64,000 nt of DNA from an uncultured Bacteroidales bacterium (GTDB lineage: Bacteria; Bacteroidota; Bacteroidia; Bacteroidales; JAUNSR01): assembly GCA_947074145.1 (NCBI GenBank), contig CAMTOJ010000009.1, forward strand, positions 28,596 to 92,595, read 5' to 3'. A program made the translations under genes and the position numbers. Positions 18,001 to 28,106 of the stretch are shown piece by piece; the stretch's first letter is position 1; each line of letters begins with the position of its first letter. A model generated the notes under the pieces. It saw only the letters and a list, made by a program, of their open reading frames with translations, was not told the DNA's origin and searched no databases.

Positions 18001-18789
18001 ATGAGGAAAGCAGCGATATCAATCATATTGATTCTTTTTGTTTGTCGGGCATTTTGTTCGTCAGAAGTCAGACAAATCGATTATCTTCCATTTGAAAATG
18101 GAGAGAAAATTCAGTATGATGTATATTATCACTGGGGGATAATCTGGAAAAAAGCGGCAAGGGGTATTCTTGATATAAAATATTCTGAATATGATGGAAA
18201 AGTGGGATTTAAATCTACTCTTGCCTGTCAGACACTTACATTCGCCGACAAAATCCTCAGAGTAAGAGATACTCTTAATTCTTATACGACATTGAATATA
18301 ACCCCTCTTTATTATGATAAGATTGCTAACGAGGGAAATTATCAGGCAAAAGATATATTGAAATATATTTATCCCGAGTCCGGAGATTCGGTTGGAGGAG
18401 ATATCACATTAATCAGAAAAAAGCGTGCTCCTTGGAACGGCGTTGTTTGGAGTGAGGGAAAACCGTATGATATGCTTTCTGTATTTTATTATCTGAGAAC
18501 TCTTGAATACAGGTCGCTTGATCTGGATCAGGTAATAGATATTCCGATCTTTACGGGACGAAAAGTTATTATTATGAAGGTAAAATATATCGGCCGGACA
18601 ATTGTAGAGCTTAAAAACAAGAAGTCGTATGAGGCGTTTAGATTGAATTTAAACTTTGTCAATGATGTTAATCTGAAAGATGAAGATCCGCCAATTGATG
18701 TATGGCTTAGCACTGATAAGAAAAGAGTTCCGCTAAAGGTTGAAGGAAAACTTCCCGTGGGTTCTCTTCAGGCAGAAATTGCTAATTAA
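18001..18789 (+). CDS. DUF3108 domain protein, exported
   Basis: A 262-residue protein with a signal peptide (MRKAAISIILILFVCRAFC). The mature part starts with the DUF3108 pattern FENGEKIQYDVYYHWGIIWKKAARGIL and ends with DVWLSTDKKRVPLKVEGKLPVGSLQAEI, the typical closing strand of this family. DUF3108 proteins are periplasmic or outer-membrane-associated beta-rich proteins of unknown function. The 13-bp gap after the lipoprotein gene implies one operon, and a strong hairpin follows 20 bp after the stop. Confidence 0.88.
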   Translation: MRKAAISIILILFVCRAFCSSEVRQIDYLPFENGEKIQYDVYYHWGIIWKKAARGILDIKYSEYDGKVGFKSTLACQTLTFADKILRVRDTLNSYTTLNITPLYYDKIANEGNYQAKDILKYIYPESGDSVGGDITLIRKKRAPWNGVVWSEGKPYDMLSVFYYLRTLEYRSLDLDQVIDIPIFTGRKVIIMKVKYIGRTIVELKNKKSYEAFRLNLNFVNDVNLKDEDPPIDVWLSTDKKRVPLKVEGKLPVGSLQAEIAN

Positions 18790-18808
18790 AGTTTACTATA
18801 TCATAAAA

Positions 18809-18847
18809 AAAATGCTTTGACAATCGATATTTGTCAAAGCATTTTTT
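18809..18847. terminator. Bidirectional terminator between DUF3108 gene and cysS
   Basis: Perfect 13-bp stem (AATGCTTTGACAA at 18811-18823 with its complement at 18831-18843), 7-nt loop, A-run on the left and T-run on the right. It can end both the plus-strand lipoprotein operon and the minus-strand cysS transcript. Confidence 0.85.
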
Positions 18848-18914
18848 TATGTTTTTATCTAAAAAACTGATGTTTAAGTTCAATCTTTTCTTTTGAAGAA
18901 TTTATAGATTGAAA

Positions 18915-20390
18915 CTATTTACTCAATTTCCATTCAACACCGTCTTTAGTATCTTTCACCTCAAAACCAAGTCCTGAAAGAGTGTTTCTTATAAAGTCGG
19001 CAGTTGTCCAGTCTTTATTCTGTTTAGCAGTATTGCGAAGTTCGAGCATAGCATCAACCACTTTGCCGTAAACGTCGTCGTTTCCTCCCGCTTCTTGTTC
19101 TTCGTTGCTTAATCCAAGTATGTCGAACATGAACATTGCCATGGTCGATTTCAGATTCTCAAGATCTTCTTTTGTAATAGTTTCAGTTCCTGCAATCAAC
19201 TTATTGATCATGGTGGTATATTCAAACAGATTTGAAATAACCATAGGAGAGTTAAGATCATCGTTAAGAGCATCATACATTTTCAGTTTGACAGCTTGAG
19301 GATCTATTGTAGATTTATCGGAAACCTGAATCTTATCTATACTATTGTATCCCTCCAGAAGACGATTTAGACCTTTTTCAGCAGCTTTAAGAGCTTCATT
19401 ACTGAAATCGACAGTACTTCTGTAGTGAGCCATAAGAATGAAGAAACGGATGGTCATAGGAGAATATGCTTGCTCAAGAGAAGGATGATCGCCGGTAAAA
19501 AACTGATCAAGAGTAATGAAGTTTCCTAACGATTTACCCATCTTTTGCCCATTGATTGTGATCATATTATTGTGCATCCAATATTGTACACATTCGTGAC
19601 CTTGGGCAGCTACAGATTGAGCAATTTCACATTCGTGGTGAGGGAAAAGAAGGTCCATTCCTCCGCCATGAATATCAAAATTTTCTCCAAGATATTTTTG
19701 ACCCATTGCCGAACATTCAAGATGCCAGCCCGGAAATCCGTCACTCCAAGGAGAAGGCCATCTCATGATATGCTCAGGAGAAGCTTTCTTCCATAGAGCA
19801 AAATCAAATGAGTTTTTCTTTTCCTGTTGTCCGTCGAGTTCGCGAGTTGTTTGAAGTAATTCTTCAATATTACGGCCAGAAAGTTTTCCGTATTTATGAT
19901 CTTTATTATATTTCTCAACATCAAAATACACAGAGCCGTTGCTTTCATATGCATATCCGGCATCAAATATTTTTTTGATATATTCTATCTGTTCAATTAT
20001 ATGACCTGAAGCATGAGGTTCGATGCTGGGAGGAAGAACATTTAGTTTCTCCATCGCTTTATGATAACGATTAAGATAATATTGAACCACTTCCATTGGT
20101 TCAAGCTGCTCAAGTCGTGCTTTCTTAGCAATTTTGTCTTCTCCTTCATCAGCATCATGCTCAAGATGACCAACATCGGTAATATTTCTTACATAACGAA
20201 CTTTATAACCTATGTGCTGAAGATATCTGAAAAGAAGGTCAAATGTTATTGCCGGACGTGCATGACCTAAATGTCCGTCGCCATATACAGTAGGGCCGCA
20301 TACATACATGCCTACATGACCGGCGTGATGCGGAACAAATTCCTCTTTTTTTCTGTTTAACGTATTATATATAACAAGTTTCTGAGTCAT
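18915..20390 (-). CDS. cysS: Cysteinyl-tRNA synthetase
   Basis: Class I aminoacyl-tRNA synthetase charging tRNA-Cys in the cytoplasm. The translation from the ATG at 20390 begins [20 protein letters not shown]. The zinc and HIGH region [19 protein letters not shown] is near residues 25-45. [11 protein letters not shown] and [19 protein letters not shown] near 215-250 carry further zinc ligands, and [16 protein letters not shown] near 280 is the KMSKS loop. The length of 491 residues is normal. An upstream in-frame ATG (20456) lies beyond the promoter box at 20417-20424 and is not used. The gene stands alone. Confidence 0.97.
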   Translation of the reverse strand: MTQKLVIYNTLNRKKEEFVPHHAGHVGMYVCGPTVYGDGHLGHARPAITFDLLFRYLQHIGYKVRYVRNITDVGHLEHDADEGEDKIAKKARLEQLEPMEVVQYYLNRYHKAMEKLNVLPPSIEPHASGHIIEQIEYIKKIFDAGYAYESNGSVYFDVEKYNKDHKYGKLSGRNIEELLQTTRELDGQQEKKNSFDFALWKKASPEHIMRWPSPWSDGFPGWHLECSAMGQKYLGENFDIHGGGMDLLFPHHECEIAQSVAAQGHECVQYWMHNNMITINGQKMGKSLGNFITLDQFFTGDHPSLEQAYSPMTIRFFILMAHYRSTVDFSNEALKAAEKGLNRLLEGYNSIDKIQVSDKSTIDPQAVKLKMYDALNDDLNSPMVISNLFEYTTMINKLIAGTETITKEDLENLKSTMAMFMFDILGLSNEEQEAGGNDDVYGKVVDAMLELRNTAKQNKDWTTADFIRNTLSGLGFEVKDTKDGVEWKLSK

Positions 20391-20416
20391 AATATAAACT
20401 TTTTGATTTTGGGAAT

Positions 20417-20424
20417 CAAAGATA
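20417..20424 (-). promoter_or_regulatory. -7 promoter box of cysS
   Basis: Reads TATCTTTG on the minus strand, a full match to TAnnTTTG, 27 bp upstream of the chosen cysS ATG. It implies a leader of about 20 nt and rules out the longer N-terminus. Confidence 0.55.
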
Positions 20425-20513
20425 TATAAAAACTCGTTATTAGAATATTTTATCAATGTACGATTATATCAATTTAATTAATCGATTACATTTACATTAA
20501 TAAAGAATGTATT

Positions 20514-21428
20514 ATGAAAAAGTATAATATACCATCTTCTATATTGAAAAGCCTATTCGGTTGTTTTCTTTTATTATTTGTATTTTGCTTAAATGTCAAA
20601 GCAGATGAAACTGTTAAATTTTCACTTCCTGTAATTCCAGATAGTATTACTTCGCTACAAAGCAGAGCAGATTATTTCGTTCTTAGTTATTGGAATGAGT
20701 TTTATTATGAAGATAATATCGTTGATTCGGAGCAAATCTATGTCGATTTTATAACTATTCTTGAAAAATGTAATGCTGATATCGTCCCAATAGCTTTTGA
20801 TGCATTAGTGAGCAATATTAAGGATGATTTTAATGCTATTGATTTTATTATCGATGTTTCGGAGAAATATCTGCTTGATAAAAGTTCGCCCTATAAAAAT
20901 CATGAGAAATTGGCTATTCTTTTCAATATTCTTTTGAAAGAGGAAGCACTTAATAATAATCAGAAAGAGAATGTGTTTGAGATAGTTACCAAAGCTGAGA
21001 GAAACAAACCGGGAAGTAAGGCTCCTGATTTCTCAATGGTTACATCTAAAGGGGAGAATAAGAGTTTTTATGATATCCGGTCGGAATATACTTTGCTTTT
21101 TCTTTTTGATCCATTGTGTCAATCTTGTCTTGTGATGGGAGAGGAGCTGATATTGTCGCCATGCATTAATAATGCTGTCGAGAGAAAAGGTTTGTCAGTC
21201 GTATATGTGACACCTTATACCGATCCAGACAATAAACTGGCTGAGAGTTTTCCCGGAATACCTGATAATTGGACACTTAGCTGCAACTCTAATGAACAGA
21301 TAATTAGAGAAAAACTTTATTTCTGGGATTATATCCCGAGCATATATCTTCTTGACAAAGATAAGAATGTGATTATGAAGGATGTATTACCGGAGTATAT
21401 TGAAGAGTTTTTTGAAATTGCACAATAG
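20514..21428 (+). CDS. Exported thioredoxin-fold protein (DUF5106-type)
   Basis: A 304-residue protein with a signal peptide (hydrophobic stretch at about residues 13-30, ending VKA). The N-terminal alpha-helical half resembles the DUF5106 region of Bacteroidetes TlpA-like proteins. The C-terminal half, from about residue 165, has the thioredoxin-like start GSKAPDFSMVTSKGE, then LLFLFDPLCQSCLVMGEEL with a CxxC (CQSC) in the redox position, and a closing IPSIYLLDKDKNVIMKDVL. It is probably a periplasmic thiol-disulfide protein; the partner is unknown. It ends 4 bp from the convergent ABC transporter gene. Confidence 0.8.
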   Translation: MKKYNIPSSILKSLFGCFLLLFVFCLNVKADETVKFSLPVIPDSITSLQSRADYFVLSYWNEFYYEDNIVDSEQIYVDFITILEKCNADIVPIAFDALVSNIKDDFNAIDFIIDVSEKYLLDKSSPYKNHEKLAILFNILLKEEALNNNQKENVFEIVTKAERNKPGSKAPDFSMVTSKGENKSFYDIRSEYTLLFLFDPLCQSCLVMGEELILSPCINNAVERKGLSVVYVTPYTDPDNKLAESFPGIPDNWTLSCNSNEQIIREKLYFWDYIPSIYLLDKDKNVIMKDVLPEYIEEFFEIAQ

Positions 21429-21432
21429 ATAA

Positions 21433-22083
21433 TCAGATAATTATGCCATCCTTGATATGGATAATTCTATCAGACATCACCGTAAGAGAGTTGTCGTGTG
21501 TAACAATAACAAATGTTTGATTGAACTCACGACGCAGTTCAAGAAAAAGACGATGAAGTTCCTCTTTGTGCATAGAGTCAAGGCTGCCCGAAGGTTCATC
21601 GGCAAATATCACTGCGGGTTCATTCATTAAAGCACGAGCTACGGCAACGCGTTGTTTTTCACCTCCGGAAAGTTCTCCCGGTTTATGTGATATTCTCTCA
21701 CTTAAATTAAGATAATCAAGTAGTTCCTTGGCCCTTTTTTTAGCTTCATTACTTTTCCCTCCAGCAATTAGTGATGGGATCATAACATTCTCAAGAGCTG
21801 TAAATTCAGGAAGAAGTTGGTGAAATTGGAATACAAATCCGATATTTTTATTTCTGAAGGCAGCAAGACGGGAATCGGAAAGTTTGCTCAAATCAGTGTC
21901 ATTTATCAAAACTGAGCCGGTATCAGGTTTATCAAGAGTACCCAATATCTGAAGTAGAGTAGTTTTTCCGGCACCACTTGGTCCGACAATAGATACGATT
22001 TCTCCTTTTTTGATATCAAGATCAATACCTTTTAGAACCTGTAAAGAACCATAGTTCTTTGTTATCCCTTTTGCTTTTATCAT
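21433..22083 (-). CDS. ABC transporter ATP-binding protein, LolD/MacB type
   Basis: Single ATPase domain of 216 residues. Walker A is [15 protein letters not shown] near residue 34, the signature is [15 protein letters not shown] near 138, Walker B is [12 protein letters not shown] near 158, and the switch His is in VIVTHDNSL near 192. The Q-loop region [21 protein letters not shown] is of the LolD/MacB kind, so a role in lipoprotein release or tripartite efflux is likely. No permease gene lies beside it; permease genes for this family are often elsewhere in Bacteroidetes. It lies 20 bp after tcdA on the same strand. Confidence 0.88.
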   Translation of the reverse strand: MIKAKGITKNYGSLQVLKGIDLDIKKGEIVSIVGPSGAGKTTLLQILGTLDKPDTGSVLINDTDLSKLSDSRLAAFRNKNIGFVFQFHQLLPEFTALENVMIPSLIAGGKSNEAKKRAKELLDYLNLSERISHKPGELSGGEKQRVAVARALMNEPAVIFADEPSGSLDSMHKEELHRLFLELRREFNQTFVIVTHDNSLTVMSDRIIHIKDGIII

Positions 22084-22103
22084 TTGTATATTGTATTACA
22101 CTC

Positions 22104-22823
22104 TTATTTTCCGGTTAATTTTCTTATTACATATGATGCAAGATAGCATCCGAAAAGTGGTGGCAAGTATGATATAGTACCAACCGTAGACTTCTTGTTT
22201 CTTTCATTGGTTGATTCGAATACAGCATCTTTATCAGGAATTTCCGATGTAAAGACTACGGGCAGACCCTTCTTAATGCCCATTTTTGCAAGTCTTTTTC
22301 TTACAGATCTGGCAAGTGTACATTCATATGTCTTTGAGATATCGGCATATTGAATTTTGGTAGGATCGATTCTGGCTCCCGCGCCCATAGAAGAGATTAT
22401 CTTTTTCTTTCTTTTAAGAGCTCCTGCTATCAGATTTACCTTCGGAGATAGTGTATCTATGGCATCTATGATAAAATCATATTCTGCCGCATCAAGAAGT
22501 TGATCAATTAAATCGTCAAGTAGATATTTATATTCTGAATTTAATTGCAAATCAGGGTTAATATCAAGGAGTCTTTGGGAAAGGATATCAATTTTTGGCT
22601 TTCCGATTGTGCTGTGAAGAGCAACTAATTGACGATTCAAATTTGAGAGGTTGACAACATCTCCGTCTACTATTGTCATTTTTCCAACTCCTGCTCGGCA
22701 AAGCATCTCTGCTGCATAAGCTCCTACGCCTCCGATACCGACAACAAGTACATGCGAATTTTTTAATATTTCAAGTTTTTCTTCTCCCAATAACAATTGA
22801 GTTCTTTCCAACCAATCTGCCAT
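22104..22823 (-). CDS. tcdA: tRNA threonylcarbamoyladenosine dehydratase
   Basis: E1-like, ATP-dependent enzyme that cyclises t6A37 of tRNA to ct6A. The ATP-binding fold shows VLVVGIGGVGAYAAEMLCRAGVGKMTIVDGD near residues 26-56, followed by NLSNLNRQ, the adenylation arginine region. DFIIDAIDTLSPKVNLI lies near 115 and SSMGAGARIDPTKI near 145. The C-terminal CLARSVRKRL segment is family-typical. The length of 239 residues is usual. It precedes the ABC gene by 20 bp. Confidence 0.92.
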   Translation of the reverse strand: MADWLERTQLLLGEEKLEILKNSHVLVVGIGGVGAYAAEMLCRAGVGKMTIVDGDVVNLSNLNRQLVALHSTIGKPKIDILSQRLLDINPDLQLNSEYKYLLDDLIDQLLDAAEYDFIIDAIDTLSPKVNLIAGALKRKKKIISSMGAGARIDPTKIQYADISKTYECTLARSVRKRLAKMGIKKGLPVVFTSEIPDKDAVFESTNERNKKSTVGTISYLPPLFGCYLASYVIRKLTGK

Positions 22824-22849
22824 AATATTCCTTTTATCTTTCTTCTATA

Positions 22850-22857
22850 CAAAAATA
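22850..22857 (-). promoter_or_regulatory. -7 promoter box of tcdA
   Basis: TATTTTTG on the minus strand, matching TAnnTTTG, 26 bp upstream of the tcdA ATG. A second copy of the same octamer lies at 22892-22899. Confidence 0.5.
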
Positions 22858-22943
22858 AGTATCATAATCTTTCATTCCGATTAATTGATTGCAAAAATAT
22901 CATTAGTTAACTGAATAAGGTCCATTGATTTAATTAATCTAAA

Positions 22944-22981
22944 TAAAAAACACCATAATCCTATTACCGGATGATGGTGTT
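22944..22981 (-). terminator. Terminator of the hypothetical lipoprotein gene
   Basis: Inverted repeat, 12 of 13 bp paired, arms 22949-22961 and 22969-22981, loop 7 nt. On the minus strand it is followed by a T-rich run (TTTTTTATTT). It lies about 170 bp after the stop of the gene at 23155. Confidence 0.65.
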
Positions 22982-23154
22982 GTATATATTTTTTAAAGAA
23001 GAAACATTAATTATTATGATTGTCAAGCTGAATATCGCCTGAATTACAGCTTCAATATAACTCCCAACAATTGTATATCGATTATAGTATAATCAATGTT
23101 TTACATCTCTATTGTTCCGGAATAATGGCTTAGTCAATCTTTTTGGATACTTAT

Positions 23155-24117
23155 TTATTTATCCTGCATCTTCTGAATAAATTCATTGCGACCCTCGATA
23201 ATTGTTTTAATATCAATCAAAAATTTATATTCAAATGCCAAAACATTATCAAGAAAAATATCATATTTTCTGCGTTGATTAAGAGGAACTTTATATCTCA
23301 TCTCCTGAAGATCTTTATAGAATAAATACCATGTATTAATGTTATCAGATATCAATATTCTATGTGATTCATTTGATAAAGAACAAGTAATCTCAGTAGC
23401 TAAATTGAATAACATATCAAAATCAAGATCTTCAATTTGTCTTGATATATCATTTCCCGAAACTGATATCACTGAAACTAAGTCGGTAATCTGCAATAAT
23501 GAACGTTTATAGAGTTGTGCGTAATAAAGACTACATTCATAGTCTCGCAAAGGATGTTTCTTGTCTTCAAAAATGATTTCATTTATTATCTCATCAAAAT
23601 TGAGAAATAAATTATCCCATAATGGATAAAAAGCATTTATATCATTTTGAACACCTTTTAATTCTGCTTCTCGGAGTAACAGACGACGATATTTCTTTGT
23701 TAAGTATTGATAAACAATAAGTTTAAAGTCTGCACAAATGATCATATCTTTCAGATTCATCTCCTTATTATCGACAAGACTGAAATAATAGTTTGCACAA
23801 AGAGTGTCGCGATTATAAATACTCAAGACATTGTTTATATTGTATTGAAGTGGTTCTTCAGAACCATCTACCCAATATCTTTTCAAAATCGTATATACTG
23901 CGGAATCCGGCCATGCGGAAAGACGACATTTGTAATATTCTACAGTATCAATAACGTCTAATATGGTTTGTCGGGCAATGCTATCTTTTTCAACAAGAGA
24001 AGTAAGATATAAATCCGATTTATGATCATTAAATTCACTATAGCCATTATCCTCCCTTTTCTTCGACATACATCCGAAAAAAAGAAAAATAAATAAGCAT
24101 AATAGTAAATTTTTCAT
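23155..24117 (-). CDS. Hypothetical lipoprotein
   Basis: I do not recognise this 320-residue protein. It starts with a lipoprotein signal peptide, MKNLLLCLFIFLFFGC, so the mature protein is lipidated on Cys16 and exported. The rest is hydrophilic and mostly helical in character, rich in Leu, Asp, Glu and Tyr, with no repeats or catalytic motif that I can name. It is a single-gene unit between upp and a terminator. Base composition is like that of its neighbours, so nothing points to recent transfer. Confidence 0.75.
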   Translation of the reverse strand: MKNLLLCLFIFLFFGCMSKKREDNGYSEFNDHKSDLYLTSLVEKDSIARQTILDVIDTVEYYKCRLSAWPDSAVYTILKRYWVDGSEEPLQYNINNVLSIYNRDTLCANYYFSLVDNKEMNLKDMIICADFKLIVYQYLTKKYRRLLLREAELKGVQNDINAFYPLWDNLFLNFDEIINEIIFEDKKHPLRDYECSLYYAQLYKRSLLQITDLVSVISVSGNDISRQIEDLDFDMLFNLATEITCSLSNESHRILISDNINTWYLFYKDLQEMRYKVPLNQRRKYDIFLDNVLAFEYKFLIDIKTIIEGRNEFIQKMQDK

Positions 24118-24236
24118 AAGAATAATATTTTATTTTTTAATGACATAACCATAACGAATCTATAAATATTAACTGTAAACTATTATTTTACATCTTCGTT
24201 TATGAAGGGTATCTTATATCCTTTTTTTCCCCCTTT

Positions 24237-24893
24237 TTATCCCTCTTTTTCTCCGTAGCAAAGATCACCGGCATCGCCAAGACCCGGGACAATATAAGCA
24301 TGATCATTCAATTCTTCATCTATTGCCGCCACCCAGATTGTTGTCTTATCTTTAGGAAATACTTTCGAAATATATTCGATAGCTGCACGACTTGAAATAA
24401 TAGATACTACATGTATATGAGAAGGTTCTCCTTTAGTCAATAAAGCTTTATAAGATAACTCCATCGAACCTCCTGTTGCAAGCATCGGATCAACAATCAA
24501 TAGAACTTTATCTTGTATGATTGGAGAAGCTATATACTCAACATGTATATCAAAGTTATTCTCATCTATATATTTTCGGTAAGCTGATACAAAAGCGTTT
24601 TCTGCACGATCGAAATACTCAAGAAAACCCTGATGAAATGCTAATCCAGCTCTTAGAATTGTACTAATAACGATATTACTCTGAGGGAGAGCCGTTTTAC
24701 TTACCCCTAATGGGGTTTGTACTTCATGAGGTTTATAATTTAAATCTTTACTTAATTCATAGGCTATGATTTCACCTATTCTTTCTACATTCTTCCTGAA
24801 TCGAAGAGAATCTTTTTGAATTTTTACATCTCTCAGTTCCGCAACGAAACTGTTCATAATAGAGTTTTCTTTTGAAAAATCAACTATTTTCAT
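24237..24893 (-). CDS. upp: Uracil phosphoribosyltransferase
   Basis: Pyrimidine salvage enzyme converting uracil and PRPP to UMP in the cytoplasm. Family motifs include STILRAGLAFHQGFLEYF near residue 80, VLLIVDPMLATGGSMELSYKAL near 130-152 (the PRPP loop) and the C-terminal IVPGLGDAGDLCYGE near 200-215, which binds uracil. The length of 218 residues is normal. It stands alone with a promoter box about 100 bp upstream. Confidence 0.95.
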   Translation of the reverse strand: MKIVDFSKENSIMNSFVAELRDVKIQKDSLRFRKNVERIGEIIAYELSKDLNYKPHEVQTPLGVSKTALPQSNIVISTILRAGLAFHQGFLEYFDRAENAFVSAYRKYIDENNFDIHVEYIASPIIQDKVLLIVDPMLATGGSMELSYKALLTKGEPSHIHVVSIISSRAAIEYISKVFPKDKTTIWVAAIDEELNDHAYIVPGLGDAGDLCYGEKEG

Positions 24894-24994
24894 ACTCTGA
24901 CAATAAATTAACGACCTGATGAAAGGAGTTTTAGATACAAGAGAATACTTGCAAAATAAAATTCCACAGCTAAGGTTTTGTAAATTAGAACAAG

Positions 24995-25002
24995 CAAAGT
25001 TA
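24995..25002 (-). promoter_or_regulatory. -7 promoter box of upp
   Basis: TAACTTTG on the minus strand, a full match to TAnnTTTG, giving a leader of about 95 nt before the upp ATG. Confidence 0.45.
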
Positions 25003-25374
25003 CTTATTAAAATCTTACGCCTTTTTAAAGTAAATATTTATTAACAATATCTATATAATGATAAGTTATTTTCTGCTTAACATTAATTACTAAAATATAA
25101 TGTCAAATTTATATAATTTAAACCACACTAAAAAGAATAGACGATATTATTTATATCAATTTTAAACATTTGAATGGTATTAAATATGTAATTTAATCAT
25201 TGAAGAGATATTTAGAACTGAATTAAACCGTCTTCTATACTATTGAAATATGGTTAAAATAGACTTTTATAAATTGATAATTTATTAAACAACACAACAA
25301 AAAGCTTAATTATAAATACTATAAATTGAATGATTTCATTTGAATTAATAGAAAAAATAAGTTTATATATTAAA

Positions 25375-25405
25375 CAAAAGCCGGAAATATAGTTTCCGGC
25401 TTTTG
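25375..25405 (-). terminator. Hairpin, probable terminator of the PH-domain gene
   Basis: Perfect 13-bp stem (CAAAAGCCGGAAA and its complement) with a 5-nt loop. The T-tract on the minus strand is interrupted (TTTTGTTTAAT). It lies about 110 bp after the stop at 25515. Confidence 0.6.
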
Positions 25406-25514
25406 TGATTATTTCTAATTAAATATTTAATTTTTTTGAATGGTGTATATTGTAAAATATACATTGAGAATATTTATTATTAGAATAAAGGCTTTTAGAA
25501 CTCATACAAAACTT

Positions 25515-25919
25515 TTATTCTGACACTCTTATATTATGATTGAATTTGCGTAAATCCTTGATGAAATCTTTCTTATTAAGAGGGGATATTGCAACACTTT
25601 TCTCAGGTGTAACAATTAAAATTCGATCTGCCGATAATGCATACGAAATGGCAATACTATTGATAATTTTAATCTCTTTAATCTGTTTAATATCTACTTT
25701 CTGTCGGGGAAAAAGTCCTGATCTTATCATAATCTCTCCATTTGAAGTTATGATATAATCTGTTTTAAGTAGTGATTCTAATAGAAAAACAGAAATTATT
25801 AAACAACATACCGCAAGACCCACAGCTCTTGTCCAGAAACCATATAATGTCATGATCAAAAAGAACCATAATAACATTTGATATGATCGATCTATTTTAG
25901 ATTTAAATGTTCTGTACAT
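25515..25919 (-). CDS. Small PH-domain membrane protein
   Basis: A 134-residue protein. Two adjacent hydrophobic segments (about residues 14-32 and 33-50) are followed by a beta-rich cytoplasmic domain, DYIITSNGEIMIRSGLFPRQKVDIKQIKEIKIINS, which resembles bacterial PH-like domains found in Bacteroidetes and Firmicutes. The function is unknown. It stands alone and diverges from nadB across 204 bp. Confidence 0.75.
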   Translation of the reverse strand: MYRTFKSKIDRSYQMLLWFFLIMTLYGFWTRAVGLAVCCLIISVFLLESLLKTDYIITSNGEIMIRSGLFPRQKVDIKQIKEIKIINSIAISYALSADRILIVTPEKSVAISPLNKKDFIKDLRKFNHNIRVSE

Positions 25920-26123
25920 AATGTTTTCCTTCCTATTAATAATTATTTGTGATAAAATAATTATTTATTTCCTTATAATGACTGTAAGATGAACCCTTTT
26001 TTGCAAATTTGCATAAAATATTTATCAAAGATGAATTTAAGGTTATAAGTTTTAATATTTTACTTATTATTCTAAATTACTATTTATCGAATTCTATTCG
26101 AATTATTTTATCATAAATAGAAT

Positions 26124-27713
26124 ATGGTACGCAAATTTGACTTTTTGGTTATTGGGTCCGGTATAGCCGGAATGAGTTATGCTTTAAAGGTTGCTGATAA
26201 AGGAAGTGTTGCAATTGTATGTAAAAATGCATTGGAAGAGGCGAATACTTTTTTTGCACAAGGCGGAGTTTCTTCTGTAACAAATCTTGTAGTTGATAGC
26301 TTTGATAAGCATATTAAAGATACAATGATAGCAGGTGATTATCTTAGTGATTTATCTGCTGTTGAAAAGGTAGTAAGAGAGGCACCCGAGCAAATTAACC
26401 AATTGGTAAATTGGGGTGTAGATTTTGACAAAGATGAAAAGGGTAATTTCGACCTTCATCGTGAGGGTGGTCATTCAGAATTCAGAATTCTTCATCATAA
26501 AGATAATACAGGAGCCGAAATTCAAGAGAGTCTGATTCGAGCAATAAAGAATCACCCATCTATTACTGTATTTGAAGATTTCTTTGCAATCGAGATATTG
26601 ACACAACATCATCTGGGTGTTAAAATAACTCGTCAGACTCAGCATATTGCTTGTTATGGAGCATATATATTAAATCAAAAAAGTGGAGAAATTGACACTT
26701 TCTTATCAAAAGTAACTTTAATGGCTTCGGGTGGGATAGGTGCAATCTATACTACAACTACTAACCCGATGGTTGCAACCGGCGACGGTATTGCAATGGT
26801 ATATCGCGCTAAAGGAACTGTGAAAGATATGGAATTTATACAGTTTCATCCTACTGCTTTCTATAATCCCGGTGACAGACCTGCATTTCTTATAACTGAG
26901 GCAATGCGTGGTTATGGAGGTATATTAAGAACTCTTGACGGAAAAGAGTTTATGCATAAATATGATAAGCGTCTTTCTCTTGCTCCTCGTGATATTGTTG
27001 CCAGAGCTATCGATAATGAGATGAAAACTCGTGGTGAAGATCATGTTTTTCTTGATGTTACTCATAAGGATCCGGAAGAAACAAAAAAACACTTCCCCAA
27101 TATTTATGCTAAGTGTATAAGTTTGGGAATAGATATAACAAAAGAGTATATTCCTGTTGCTCCTGCCGCACACTATCTTTGTGGTGGTATTTTAGTTGAC
27201 CTTGATTCTCGTTCATCTATCGACCGACTTTATGCTGTAGGTGAATGTGCTTGTACTGGTCTTCATGGAGGTAACAGACTTGCTTCAAATTCACTTATAG
27301 AAGCAGTAGTTTATGCTGATGCAGCAGCCAAACATTCTTTGAGCATTATAGATAGTCTTGATTATAATGATTTTATCCCTAATTGGAATGATGAAGGGAC
27401 TTCTTATAATGAAGAGATGGTTCTTATAAATCAAAGTATTAAAGAGGTTGGACAAATAATGAGTTCATATGTCGGTATTGTTCGCTCAGACATTCGTCTA
27501 AAACGAGCATGGAATCGCCTGGATATTATTTATGAAGAAACAGAGAGTTTATTTCAAAGATCAAAAGTATCAAGAGAGATTTGCGAACTTCGAAATATGG
27601 TGAATACGGGATATCTTATAATGCGTCAGGCTATTGAAAGAAAAGAGAGCCGTGGGTTACATTATTCTATAGATTATCCACCAGTGATAAAAAATGAATT
27701 TCAAGAAGCTTAA
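26124..27713 (+). CDS. nadB: L-aspartate oxidase
   Basis: FAD enzyme that oxidises L-aspartate to iminoaspartate, the first step of de novo NAD synthesis. The FAD motif FLVIGSGIAGMSYAL is near residue 7, FAQGGVSS near 45, and the active-site region REGGHSEFRILHHKDNTGAEI near 113-133. TNPMVATGDGIAM near 213, FHPTAF near 240, APAAHYLCGGI near 345 and GLHGGNRLASNSLIEAVVY near 377 complete the family. The length of 529 residues is normal. nadA and nadC are not adjacent. A terminator follows 40 bp after the stop. Confidence 0.96.
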   Translation: MVRKFDFLVIGSGIAGMSYALKVADKGSVAIVCKNALEEANTFFAQGGVSSVTNLVVDSFDKHIKDTMIAGDYLSDLSAVEKVVREAPEQINQLVNWGVDFDKDEKGNFDLHREGGHSEFRILHHKDNTGAEIQESLIRAIKNHPSITVFEDFFAIEILTQHHLGVKITRQTQHIACYGAYILNQKSGEIDTFLSKVTLMASGGIGAIYTTTTNPMVATGDGIAMVYRAKGTVKDMEFIQFHPTAFYNPGDRPAFLITEAMRGYGGILRTLDGKEFMHKYDKRLSLAPRDIVARAIDNEMKTRGEDHVFLDVTHKDPEETKKHFPNIYAKCISLGIDITKEYIPVAPAAHYLCGGILVDLDSRSSIDRLYAVGECACTGLHGGNRLASNSLIEAVVYADAAAKHSLSIIDSLDYNDFIPNWNDEGTSYNEEMVLINQSIKEVGQIMSSYVGIVRSDIRLKRAWNRLDIIYEETESLFQRSKVSREICELRNMVNTGYLIMRQAIERKESRGLHYSIDYPPVIKNEFQEA

Positions 27714-27754
27714 TTAATTTATAACCGAATATTATTAAGTTGAATTAAACTTTA

Positions 27755-27799
27755 AAAAGAAGGTGTGTCAAGAACAATAATTGATACACCTTCTTTTTT
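27755..27799 (+). terminator. Terminator of nadB
   Basis: 17-bp stem with one G-T pair (AAGAAGGTGTGTCAA pairs with the TTGATACACCTTCTT side), 9-nt loop, followed by TTTTTT. Confidence 0.85.
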
Positions 27800-28071
27800 A
27801 TATAATTGAGTCATAATTTTTAATACTTATTCAATATCTACTTTTATTGAATTGAATTTTATCAGAAATATTATTCAATTGATAATTGTATGATTGATTG
27901 AAAATAATAATGAGGTAGTATAAATAATAAAGAGTGGGACTAAAGAAATAATGCAAACGTTTAGATATCATAATATTGAGATGTACTATTTATTAACTAC
28001 GAGATTGTTTAAAGCAGTAAGAATAGAACAAGAAATAAGGATTAAGTAATAATTTCAGAAAACAGATATAT

Positions 28072-28106
28072 ACAAAATAAAAAAGGTTCGCTAAATAGCG
28101 AACCTT
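28072..28106 (-). terminator. Terminator of pckA
   Basis: Perfect 10-bp stem AAGGTTCGCT / AGCGAACCTT with a 4-nt loop (28083-28106). On the minus strand it is followed by TTTTTATTTT. It lies 27 bp after the pckA stop. Confidence 0.9.

Larger units (their letters stand above)
22824..23154. other. Intergenic region tcdA / hypothetical lipoprotein
   Basis: 331 bp with no credible gene. It holds the tcdA promoter box and a hairpin that terminates the minus-strand lipoprotein gene. The remaining 170 bp next to the lipoprotein stop show no motif that I recognise. Confidence 0.5.
24894..25514. other. Long AT-rich intergenic region upstream of upp
   Basis: 621 bp without a credible gene. It contains the upp promoter box (24995-25002), a CG-rich hairpin (25375-25405) and an 8-4-8 hairpin at 25444-25463 just after the stop of the PH-domain gene. 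I see nothing in 25020-25370. Confidence 0.5.

Noticed and set aside
20391..20456. N-terminal extension of cysS from an ATG at 20456
   Set aside because: A full -7 promoter box (20417-20424) lies inside the extension, and the extra residues do not resemble CysS.
27951..28049. 32-codon frame starting MQTFRYHNIEMYY between nadB and pckA
   Set aside because: No ribosome binding site, promoter or family; one frame of this length is expected by chance in 419 bp.
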